This document shows, in pieces, positions 1 through 5,926 of a stretch of DNA of 19,124 nt. The notes beneath the pieces were generated by a model. That model was not told where the DNA came from and searched no databases. It was given only the letters and a program-made list of their open reading frames with translations. The position numbers and the translations under genes were made by a program. The DNA is from Candidatus Buchananbacteria bacterium (GTDB lineage Bacteria > Patescibacteriota > Patescibacteriia > 2-01-FULL-39-33): positions 1 through 19,124 of the forward strand of contig CAIOLF010000047.1 of assembly GCA_903859075.1 (NCBI GenBank), given 5' to 3'. Positions within the stretch are counted from its first letter, which is position 1. Each line of letters begins with the position of its first letter.

Positions 1-1345
1 CGGACTAAGATTCAAAAAACTAATAACGGCGTTATTAGCTTTTTTAGTCAAGGGCTTATGGATAATTTTTTCGGCTCTCGGCAATTTTTTTTTATTATTT
101 AAAAAACCTCTGCTGGCTACCGCGAATTTTCTGACCAAAGTTTTTGTGCTGCCGATTTATGGCCGCTATGTCTGGCTGCGGACGAAAATCAATAAGCGGA
201 CGCCGCTGCTCAAAGAGCAGCTCTTGCTGTTTTTTACCAACCGCTATCTGGTGCATGTCTTGATTATTCTAATCGCTTTGGGAGTGACTACTTCCAATAT
301 TCTGGCTTATGAAAAAAAAGAAGATTATGGCCAGAACGCGCTGATCTATAAGATTAACGATATTGCCGGTTATGACGTGATCGAAGAGACTAACACGGCC
401 GCTGATAATTCTTTGGTTTACAGCTATCAGGATATCAATTTGACGCTTAATCGCGGCTATAGCTCGGAGCTGGATCAAAGCGACGTCAATACCGACAGTG
501 ATAATATTTTTACCGACTATCTTCAGAATGATTTAGCATTGAGCAAGCCCCAGCTGATCAACACGGATGCGGCTAAGCTGGGAAGCCGCGGTATCCGCGA
601 ATATGAGGTAGTGGAAGGCGATACGATTGGCGGCTTGGCGGCTAAGTTTGGCATCTCCATCAATACTATTTTATGGTCCAATAACCTTTCCATGACCTCT
701 TTTATCAAGCCGGGTCAGACATTGGTTATCCTGCCGGTTTCCGGCATCCGCCATATTATTGTCAAAGGCGATACGCTGGCCAAGATTGCCAAAAAGTACG
801 ACGCTTCAGAAGATAAGATCAAGGAATTTAATTCGTTTGACGATAATACCGCTATGGTGGCCGGAGAGAGTATTATCGTGCCGGATGGGCGTATTATTTA
901 TACTACTAAACCCTCCGTTTACGCTAATGCTTTGCCGGCAAACAGGAAAGGTACCGGGAGCGATACCGCCATCTCGGCTACTGGCAGGATGGTTTGGCCC
1001 AATGGCTGCCGCCGCATCAGTCAGTACTTCAAGGGTTGGCGCCACACGGGGGTCGACATTGCTTGTAGCTGGGGCACATCCGTTCGCGCCGCTGACGGCG
1101 GCCGGGTGACGCGCGTGCAATACGGCCGTACCGGCTATGGCTATAATATCATTATTGACCATGGCAATGGCAAGCAAACTCTTTATGGGCACCTAAGCGA
1201 AATTGATGTCGACCAAGGACAATATGTCAGCCAGGGGCAGGTGATCGGTAAAGAGGGCTCGACCGGGCGTTCCACCGGACCGCATCTGCATTTTGAAGTG
1301 ATTGTCGGCGGCTCAAGAGTTAATCCGCTCAGCTATATCAGATAG
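1..1345 (+). CDS. LysM-M23 cell-wall metallopeptidase, 5' end outside window
   Basis: Putative murein endopeptidase anchored at the membrane. The frame stays open from position 2 to the TAG at 1343-1345, so the GTG at 146 is an internal codon and the true start lies before the window; 447 residues are visible. The part before 146 encodes a hydrophobic stretch, and a second hydrophobic segment lies about residues 32-50 counted from that GTG. On the same numbering, two LysM peptidoglycan-binding repeats follow (about 151-197 and 202-248; each has a GDT motif), then an M23/LytM domain from about 285 to the end. The domain keeps the zinc ligands and catalytic histidines: HTGVD (H300, D304), YGHL (H349) and HLHF (H380, H382), so it looks active. 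Known M23 enzymes cut peptidoglycan cross-links during growth or division. The gene converges on comM and shares a terminator with it. Family assignment is firm; the substrate and exact role are inferred. Confidence 0.93.
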   Translation, partial: GLRFKKLITALLAFLVKGLWIIFSALGNFFLLFKKPLLATANFLTKVFVLPIYGRYVWLRTKINKRTPLLKEQLLLFFTNRYLVHVLIILIALGVTTSNILAYEKKEDYGQNALIYKINDIAGYDVIEETNTAADNSLVYSYQDINLTLNRGYSSELDQSDVNTDSDNIFTDYLQNDLALSKPQLINTDAAKLGSRGIREYEVVEGDTIGGLAAKFGISINTILWSNNLSMTSFIKPGQTLVILPVSGIRHIIVKGDTLAKIAKKYDASEDKIKEFNSFDDNTAMVAGESIIVPDGRIIYTTKPSVYANALPANRKGTGSDTAISATGRMVWPNGCRRISQYFKGWRHTGVDIACSWGTSVRAADGGRVTRVQYGRTGYGYNIIIDHGNGKQTLYGHLSEIDVDQGQYVSQGQVIGKEGSTGRSTGPHLHFEVIVGGSRVNPLSYIR

Positions 1346-1349
1346 AATT

Positions 1350-1382
1350 AAAAAACCCCCGCCGAAAGGCGGGGTTTTTTTT
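1350..1382. terminator. bidirectional intrinsic terminator
   Basis: Perfect 7-bp stem CCCCGCC (1357-1363) / GGCGGGG (1368-1374) with a GAAA tetraloop. It is flanked by an A-run on the left and a T-run of eight on the right, so it reads as an intrinsic terminator on both strands. It sits in the 41-bp gap between the convergent peptidase and comM genes and can serve both. Confidence 0.93.
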
Positions 1383-1386
1383 AATC

Positions 1387-2916
1387 TTAATTCTCCACCT
1401 TCGGCCGGTACTGCAGGGCCTCGGCGATATGGGCCGGTAAAATATTTTTTTCTGCAGCCAGATCGGCGATGGTCCGCGCTAATTTTAGAATCCTGAAATA
1501 AGCGCGGGCGGAAAGATGCAGCTGCGCCACGGCTTGCTTGAGCAGTTGCTTGCCGGCATCATCCGTCTGGCAGTATTTTCTGATTTGTTCCGGCGACATT
1601 TCCGAATTATCGATGATCTTGTCGTTTATAAATCTCTCACCTTGGATATTTCGGGCGGCCTGGATCCGTTCTCTGATAGCGTGGGAACTTTCTGATAGTT
1701 CCTCGCTTTCCAATTTTTCAAATTTTACGCGCGGCACTTCCAGATGCAAATCAATGCGGTCAAGCAGCGGGCCGGAAGCGCGTTTTTGGTAGCGGATGAT
1801 TTCCGACGGGTGGCAGGAGCAGTCGCGTTCCGGATCAGTGAGGTAGCCGCAAGGGCAGGGATTCATGGCGGCGGCCAGAATGAACTTGGCGGGAAAACGC
1901 AGCGTGCCGGCGGCGCGGGAGATAGAGACAACGCCATCCTCCAGCGGCTGGCGCAAATTTTCTAAGACTAACTTTGGGAACTCCAAAAATTCATCCAGGA
2001 ATAATACTCCGCGGTGCGCGAGAGAGATTTCTCCCGGCCGCGGCCAAGTGCCGCCGCCGACTAGCGCCACGCCTGAGGCGCTATGATGCGGCGAGCGAAA
2101 CGGCCGAGCGGTAACAAGCGGCTGATCGGCGGGCAACAGTCCGGCCGTACTGTAAATCCTCGTCACTTCCAGACTTTCCGCCAAAGTCATTTTTGGCAGT
2201 ATTGAGGGCAGCGCTTTGGCGAGCAGTGTTTTGCCCGAACCCGGCGGGCCGGACATGAGAATGTTATGGCTGCCGGCGGCGGCAATTTCCAGCGCGCGCT
2301 TGGCCAGTTCCTGGCCTTTGATAAAAGCCATGTCGGTAAGCGTCTCCGGCGCCGAGAAATAATCAAAGTTATCATCAGTAAAAGCCGGGATTAATTGTTC
2401 TCCGCGCAAATGAGATGCGAGCTGTGACAAGTTGCTGATCGGATAGATATCAATCTTTTTTATTAGCCGCGCTTCTCGAGCATTTTTTTGCGGCACGAAT
2501 AAATTTTTAATGCCTTTCTCGGCGCACATCATGGCGATGGATAAGACGCCGGAAACCGGGCGCAGCGAGCCATCGAGCGCCAGTTCGCCGACAAAAAGAT
2601 TACCTTGCCAATTTTGCGACAAATCGATTTGATCTGCTTGAGCTAGACAGCTCACCGCTACCGGCAGGTCATAGTAGGTGCCGCGTTTGGGCAGATCGGC
2701 CGGCGCCAAATTTATCGTCACATGGCCGCGGGGAAAAGCCAAGCCGGAATTTTTTACCGCGCTCCTGACCCGTCCTTTGGATTCGTCCACGGCCTTGTCC
2801 GGCAGGCCGACGATGAAGATGCCGATTTGCCCGCTGCCGGGAGAATTGTCGGCCTCCACTTCCACCAACTCGCAGTCCAACCCGATGACCGCGGCGGAAA
2901 GAACTTTGACAGACAT
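1387..2916 (-). CDS. comM: YifB/ComM family Mg-chelatase-like AAA+ ATPase
   Basis: A 509-aa protein with the full family layout: an N-terminal ChlI/Lon-like fold (about 1-180), then an AAA+ core with Walker A GPPGSGKT (223-230) and Walker B GVLFLDE (303-309), the family motif around RSPHHSAS (274-281), a cysteine-rich segment CPCGYL...CSC (354-368), the GPLLDRID sensor region (382-389) and a C-terminal Mg-chelatase helical domain. In Haemophilus and Vibrio, ComM is a hexameric helicase that extends branch migration during natural transformation; family members are also common in bacteria not known to be competent. The ATG at 2914-2916 lies 9 nt after a small upstream ORF and has no clear Shine-Dalgarno sequence, which suggests translational coupling or leaderless-like initiation. 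A promoter inside the end of lspA can drive it. Confidence 0.95.
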   Translation of the reverse strand: MSVKVLSAAVIGLDCELVEVEADNSPGSGQIGIFIVGLPDKAVDESKGRVRSAVKNSGLAFPRGHVTINLAPADLPKRGTYYDLPVAVSCLAQADQIDLSQNWQGNLFVGELALDGSLRPVSGVLSIAMMCAEKGIKNLFVPQKNAREARLIKKIDIYPISNLSQLASHLRGEQLIPAFTDDNFDYFSAPETLTDMAFIKGQELAKRALEIAAAGSHNILMSGPPGSGKTLLAKALPSILPKMTLAESLEVTRIYSTAGLLPADQPLVTARPFRSPHHSASGVALVGGGTWPRPGEISLAHRGVLFLDEFLEFPKLVLENLRQPLEDGVVSISRAAGTLRFPAKFILAAAMNPCPCGYLTDPERDCSCHPSEIIRYQKRASGPLLDRIDLHLEVPRVKFEKLESEELSESSHAIRERIQAARNIQGERFINDKIIDNSEMSPEQIRKYCQTDDAGKQLLKQAVAQLHLSARAYFRILKLARTIADLAAEKNILPAHIAEALQYRPKVEN

Positions 2917-2925
2917 CCGATTAAA

Positions 2926-3012
2926 TTAAGAATTAAGAATTATGAAAAATAAAAAATGGCCAAGCGGCAAGATGATTATCAGAGAAATATAATCATTCAG
3001 CCATTTAGCCAT
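2926..3012 (-). CDS. 28-aa hydrophobic peptide upstream of comM (candidate leader/small membrane protein)
   Basis: ATG at 3010-3012, TAA at 2926-2928. The start is preceded by AGGAGGG (rc of 3015-3021), the strongest Shine-Dalgarno match in this neighbourhood, though only 2-3 nt from the ATG. The peptide begins MAKWLNDY and continues as one hydrophobic helix rich in I, L and F, long enough to span a membrane. It ends 9 nt before comM. Its coding sequence also contains a nested inverted repeat followed by a T-rich run. I do not recognise the peptide. It could be a small membrane protein, a regulatory leader peptide, or a chance ORF; the ribosome-binding site and placement favour a translated ORF. 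Confidence 0.5.
   Translation of the reverse strand: MAKWLNDYISLIIILPLGHFLFFIILNS
2946..3006 (-). terminator. nested hairpin plus T-run, attenuator-like, ahead of comM
   Basis: On the minus strand an outer pair AAATGGC/GCCATTT (3000-3006 with 2954-2960) encloses an inner perfect 8-bp pair ATGATTAT/ATAATCAT (2989-2996 with 2972-2979). It is followed by TTTATTTTT. This resembles an intrinsic terminator but lies inside the 28-aa ORF, so translation would be expected to disturb it. It could equally be the lspA terminator or fortuitous in AT-rich DNA. Confidence 0.4.
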
Positions 3013-3035
3013 TTCCCTCCTAATCATTACTGCTT

Positions 3036-3064
3036 ATTATAACAGTTATTTTTTCTTTCTCCAA
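3036..3064 (-). promoter_or_regulatory. extended -10 promoter for the comM unit
   Basis: On the minus strand TATAAT (3036-3041) is preceded by TGT, giving an extended -10. TTGGAG (3059-3064) lies 17 nt upstream as a weak -35. The site overlaps the last codons of lspA and would start RNA near 3029, just before the small ORF and comM. Confidence 0.55.
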
Positions 3065-3498
3065 TTTAATCCGATGATTACCACCACTCCCAGCACGATC
3101 ATCACATCCGCCAAATTGAAAACGCTATAGAATTTAAGATCAAAATAATCAATGACTCGCCCGAATTTAAGGCGGTCAAGCAAATTGGAAAAGCCGCCGG
3201 CGAAAATAATGGAAAAAACAATGGCGGAGGTAAATTGGCGCCGGCGGTAACAGACGCTGACTAAGGCAATTAGCGCTATCAGGATGGCCAGGTAAGCGGC
3301 GAAAATAAAATAGGAATTAAGCTGGACGCCGAAGGCCACGCCGGTATTGTAGGCTAATTTTAATTTTAGCCAATCGCCAAAAAACAAAAACTCCCGGCCT
3401 GGGAATTTTTGCATCAGAAAATATTTAATCACTCGGTCAGCGATGAAGCCGGCCAAAGCCAAGAGATTGCCTAAGATGATTTTAGTTTTGGCAGACAT
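3046..3498 (-). CDS. lspA: lipoprotein signal peptidase (signal peptidase II)
   Basis: A 150-aa polytopic membrane aspartyl protease that removes signal peptides from diacylglyceryl-modified prolipoproteins. Four hydrophobic helices are visible (about 8-28, 60-83, 92-108, 129-146). The conserved family motifs are present: NTGVAFG (51-57), GGFSNLLDR (101-109), and the two catalytic aspartates in GRVIDYF (D117) and NLAD (D131). Length is normal for the family. The ATG (3496-3498) directly abuts the TAA of the upstream DksA-like gene, so the two are co-transcribed and probably translationally coupled; an AAGAAG stretch at the end of the upstream gene may act as a weak ribosome-binding site. Its presence implies that the organism makes lipoproteins. 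Confidence 0.96.
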   Translation of the reverse strand: MSAKTKIILGNLLALAGFIADRVIKYFLMQKFPGREFLFFGDWLKLKLAYNTGVAFGVQLNSYFIFAAYLAILIALIALVSVCYRRRQFTSAIVFSIIFAGGFSNLLDRLKFGRVIDYFDLKFYSVFNLADVMIVLGVVVIIGLNWRKKK

Positions 3499-3876
3499 TT
3501 ATTCTTCTTTTTTGATCGCTTTTTTGCAGCTGACGCAAGATGTCGATTCGGGCCGGACTTTCAGGCGTTCTTTTTCGATGTCTTTGCCGCAATAGGTGCA
3601 GACGCCGTATTTGCTTTCAGCCACGCGTTGCAGCGCCTTTTCTACGGAGCGCAGTTCGTTTTCCAAATCTCTCTCAAAGGAAAGATTAGTGGTATAGTCG
3701 GCGACTTCATTGGCGCTATCCTCAATTGAGGCGGGATCGCCGTAATCAGGATAGCTGGCTTCGAAGTTGTTGCCCTTACCCTCGACCTTATGGCCGACAT
3801 TAGCTAATTGAGTCAACAACTGCTCCTTTTTTTCCCCCAGTTGTTTTTTGAACTCTTGGATGGTTTCTTGGTCCAT
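3499..3876 (-). CDS. DksA/TraR-family C4 zinc-finger protein
   Basis: A 125-aa protein with a long helical, coiled-coil-prone N-terminal part (about 1-30 and 60-88) and a C-terminal zinc finger with all four cysteines: C93, C96, C114 and C117 (CxxC-17-CxxC). Known relatives insert into the RNA polymerase secondary channel (DksA) or are short plasmid TraR-type regulators; Firmicute YteA/YocK proteins share this layout. A PDYGDPAS segment (43-50) carries acidic residues in the region where DksA has its coiled-coil tip, but I cannot assign ppGpp-type function. It is the first gene of an operon with lspA and has its own near-consensus promoter (3941-3969). There is no obvious Shine-Dalgarno sequence before the ATG at 3874-3876. 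Family confident, exact role inferred. Confidence 0.9.
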   Translation of the reverse strand: MDQETIQEFKKQLGEKKEQLLTQLANVGHKVEGKGNNFEASYPDYGDPASIEDSANEVADYTTNLSFERDLENELRSVEKALQRVAESKYGVCTYCGKDIEKERLKVRPESTSCVSCKKAIKKEE

Positions 3877-3940
3877 AGAAGTTGGTTATTTATGCGGGAA
3901 ACACATAAGACGTCCCGTAGGGCGTCTCTAGATTGACTGC

Positions 3941-3969
3941 ATTATAGCTGTTTGTTTGGAGCCTGTAAA
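3941..3969 (-). promoter_or_regulatory. sigma-70-type promoter for the DksA-like gene and lspA
   Basis: On the minus strand TTTACA (3964-3969), a 17-nt spacer and TATAAT (3941-3946). RNA would start near 3934. The leader then contains a hairpin, AGACG(t)CCC/GGGCGTCT at 3908-3927, before the ATG at 3876. Confidence 0.78.
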
Positions 3970-3977
3970 GTTTTTTC

Positions 3978-4033
3978 AAAACTAAAAGGCGCAACTAGCG
4001 CCCCGAATATATTATTTCTTGGGCTGTTGCGCC
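3978..4033 (-). terminator. intrinsic terminator of the 350-nt minus-strand unit
   Basis: On the minus strand GGCGCAAC (4026-4033) pairs perfectly with GTTGCGCC (3988-3995), with further AGC/GCT and CCC/GGG pairs inside, and is followed by TTTTAGTTTT. It separates the upstream transcript from the promoter of the DksA-like gene. Confidence 0.75.
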
Positions 4034-4330
4034 TAGATGACCGCGGATCTGTCTTATCTACCGCCATTTTTGTTTAGGCGGTAAGTAAGAAGTTCATAAT
4101 CCGGGTTGGCGCTTCGGAGCGAAGCCGGTTTTCTACCCTTATATTGGTTTTGGCAGCGCCGCTTTATTTTGGGCCAACTGTTCTAACCACTGAATTATTT
4201 GGTGCAAAGTGAGCTCCCGGTCCTTTGCGGTTATCGATACAGAGTAAAAAACAGAAAACTGCCATCCATTCGGTTAATTAATGGCAATTTCCTGGAAATA
4301 AGTTGTCTAAAGGTGCTTTTTTTATGATCT
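3980..4330 (-). ncRNA. candidate structured non-coding RNA, about 350 nt, class unknown
   Basis: A self-contained minus-strand unit: a near-consensus promoter upstream (start about 4330), an intrinsic terminator at 3978-4033, and no ORF with a normal start plus ribosome-binding site. On plus coordinates the helices seen are TGCCAT/ATGGCA (4260-4265 with 4281-4286), GCAAAG/CTTTGC (4204-4209 with 4223-4228), a perfect GCTTCG/CGAAGC with a 3-nt loop (4111-4116 with 4120-4125), and a two-tier stem TACCGCC/GGCGGTA (4059-4065 with 4077-4083) continued by TCTTA/TAAGA (4052-4056 with 4086-4090). The length would suit tmRNA or RNase P RNA, but their hallmark conserved segments are absent. A short open frame without a start codon (about 4140-4271) overlaps it, so a cryptic small protein cannot be excluded. 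Confidence 0.5.
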
Positions 4331-4336
4331 ATATCC

Positions 4337-4365
4337 ATTATAGCACATTTTTGTCTTTAGGTCAA
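4337..4365 (-). promoter_or_regulatory. strong sigma-70-type promoter with extended -10
   Basis: On the minus strand TTGACC (4360-4365), a 17-nt spacer ending in TGC, and TATAAT (4337-4342). A second TTGACA lies 8 nt further upstream. It fires leftward away from the DnaA-box cluster and drives the candidate ncRNA. Confidence 0.82.
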
Positions 4366-4386
4366 AGGTGTCAACTGGGCGGATAA

Positions 4387-4404
4387 TTATTTAAATTTAA
4401 ACAA
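4387..4404 (+). repeat. 18-bp AT-only-type direct repeat, copy 1
   Basis: TTATTTAAATTTAAACAA, identical to 4502-4519. It contains the self-complementary core TTTAAATTTAAA. The two copies bracket the DnaA-box cluster. Confidence 0.85.
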
Positions 4405-4501
4405 TTTAATGAACACGTTTTTTGGTTTATCCACTTATCAACAACACTTATTTAACAGGTAGTCAATATTTATTCACAATTTATTCACAGTATGGAAATA
4501 T

Positions 4502-4519
4502 TTATTTAAATTTAAACAA
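4502..4519 (+). repeat. 18-bp AT-rich direct repeat, copy 2
   Basis: Exact second copy of 4387-4404, 115 bp downstream of it, ending just before the stop codon of the 447-aa gene. Confidence 0.85.
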
Positions 4520-4520
4520 A

Positions 4521-5864
4521 TTATTTGACTGTAACTTGTCCGTTGTCATAAACCTCAAGATTTTCGAAATTTTTTAAGTAATTCCAGAAGCCCCGGCCGT
4601 TCAATAATTTAGTTTTAATACTTATAAAATCATTGCTATAAGTCTTGGTGCTGGTGGCTAGCAGCAGATCTTGATTGTTGGAAAAGGCAATTCCGGCGGT
4701 TGATGTTTGATAAAAAATTCGGACCGGCAATTGCTGGTTTGAGGCCATTAGGCCGTTAGCCGAGGAAAATTCAATCACTTCCGGATTTAATACCCTTTCA
4801 GTGATGGCTGAACCGTCATGGAGCTGGATTTTTTTATCTTGCGGTTTCTGCCTGGCCAGGATATTTTTTAATATTTTCTCCAGGGTTTTAGTTTTAGCGT
4901 CATCCAGCCGCCCTGATATTTTCACTAGCACTTCCTTGTCAGCCCAAAGCCAGCCGGTACCGGTGGAATTATTGTTTTTTATTGAACCGCTGATTTTATT
5001 TTTTGCCAATTCTTTAATTGCCGGATTGGCTAGATCTAGGCCATAGGAATAATTAGCCTCGTTGATAATTTGGGAGATATTAGACGGCAAATTTTCCGAG
5101 GCCAGAGCCGCTGGCATTTGTTCCGCATTAGAAAGATTAAAAATCAGATCCTTATCGGCTGGCAGCGCTAGTTTTATTTTTTTTCTGCCTCTAAACTCGC
5201 CCAGCCAGCCCCAATTTTTTTCTTTATTGGAAAAGAGGTTAAAATATAAATCATCGCCGCCGGCTAGTTCCAGCAGGACATATTGCCAGTAATCAGCGGA
5301 ATTATCTTTCAGCCAAGCGGTAATAAATTGTTTTTCGCTATAGAGCGAGAGCGTGCTCCAGGCAGAAAAATGTTTTTTTGTCTTGGCAATTAATTGGTTT
5401 TGAGGATTTTTAATTAAAGAGTTGATGATCTCCGATTGGCCCAGAACAAAATCCTCGCGATTCAAGCGGCGGTAGCCGATCTTTTTTTCTTGGAGCATTT
5501 TTTCCAGCTTATACGGCGAGTCAGCGCGTAGGAAGACCAGCGATTGATATTTGCCGCCAGCGGCAAGATAGGCAAAGGCCAATTCGCGTTTGACGATATT
5601 ATCAGTGGTGGAGCTGATGCCGGTTTGAGCTAGCAGGGAATCGGCCAGCTTATTATAGGAGTTGTTGCCGCGGTATCGGGGTATGCTTAGATGAGAATAA
5701 AAAACCGTGTTATCCGGCGTCCAGGCAATAACGGTGTCGGCAAAAAATTGCAGCCAGAGCGAATAGGCGAGCAACGCTAAAATAGCCGCGGCAATAACCG
5801 CGCTGAAAAATATTTTCCAGAAGAGAGGGAGTTTAGCTAAGCGGCCAGCTAATTTTTTGTACAT
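4521..5864 (-). CDS. membrane-anchored extracytoplasmic protein, unknown (DUF3352-like)
   Basis: A 447-aa protein with a short positively charged N-terminus (MYKKLAGRLAK), one transmembrane helix at about 16-38, and about 400 residues predicted outside the membrane. No catalytic motif is recognised. The segment just after the helix, with a TPDNTVFY motif (49-56), resembles the start of DUF3352-type proteins found in CPR and other bacteria; this is a weak resemblance from memory, not a demonstrated hit. Only two cysteine-free, S/N/K-rich regions stand out, and codon use matches the neighbouring core genes. The gene follows pnp with a terminator hairpin in the 62-bp gap and has no clear Shine-Dalgarno sequence or promoter of its own, so it may depend on read-through. 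It ends right at the oriC-like repeat. Confidence 0.8.
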   Translation of the reverse strand: MYKKLAGRLAKLPLFWKIFFSAVIAAAILALLAYSLWLQFFADTVIAWTPDNTVFYSHLSIPRYRGNNSYNKLADSLLAQTGISSTTDNIVKRELAFAYLAAGGKYQSLVFLRADSPYKLEKMLQEKKIGYRRLNREDFVLGQSEIINSLIKNPQNQLIAKTKKHFSAWSTLSLYSEKQFITAWLKDNSADYWQYVLLELAGGDDLYFNLFSNKEKNWGWLGEFRGRKKIKLALPADKDLIFNLSNAEQMPAALASENLPSNISQIINEANYSYGLDLANPAIKELAKNKISGSIKNNNSTGTGWLWADKEVLVKISGRLDDAKTKTLEKILKNILARQKPQDKKIQLHDGSAITERVLNPEVIEFSSANGLMASNQQLPVRIFYQTSTAGIAFSNNQDLLLATSTKTYSNDFISIKTKLLNGRGFWNYLKNFENLEVYDNGQVTVK

Positions 5865-5873
5865 AATGTTTTT

Positions 5874-5912
5874 TAAAAAAATCCGTCCGCCTACGGGCGG
5901 GACGGATTTTTC
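5874..5912 (-). terminator. intrinsic terminator of pnp
   Basis: Near-perfect stem ATCCGTCC...GGACGGAT with an inner GCC/GGC part and a TAC loop (5881-5908), flanked by A and T runs. On the minus strand it ends in seven T. It lies between the pnp stop and the start of the 447-aa gene. Confidence 0.88.
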
Positions 5913-5926
5913 TATTTCAACAGAGA

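Larger units (their letters stand above)
4380..4520. other. DnaA-box cluster, oriC-like
   Basis: Four boxes in the same orientation on the plus strand: TTATCCACT (4427-4435), TTATCAACA (4435-4443, sharing one base), TTATTCACA (4470-4478) and TTATTCACA (4481-4489). The last two fit TTATNCACA exactly and are 11 bp apart, about one helical turn; the first two each have one mismatch. Very AT-rich identical 18-bp repeats flank the cluster and could be unwinding elements. This is the architecture of a bacterial replication origin, but dnaA/dnaN are not in the window and genes on both sides are on the minus strand, so a DnaA-regulated locus is the alternative. Confidence 0.55.

Noticed and set aside
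3980..4330. tmRNA or RNase P RNA
   Set aside because: Length fits, but there is no tmRNA acceptor/T-arm or tag ending in small hydrophobic residues, and no RNase P conserved P4 segments (only loose resemblance around 4045-4060 and 4210-4225 in reverse).
5874..5912. Further member of the interspersed repeat family
   Set aside because: It is GC-rich and palindromic but shares no core sequence with the repeat; it is simply the pnp terminator.
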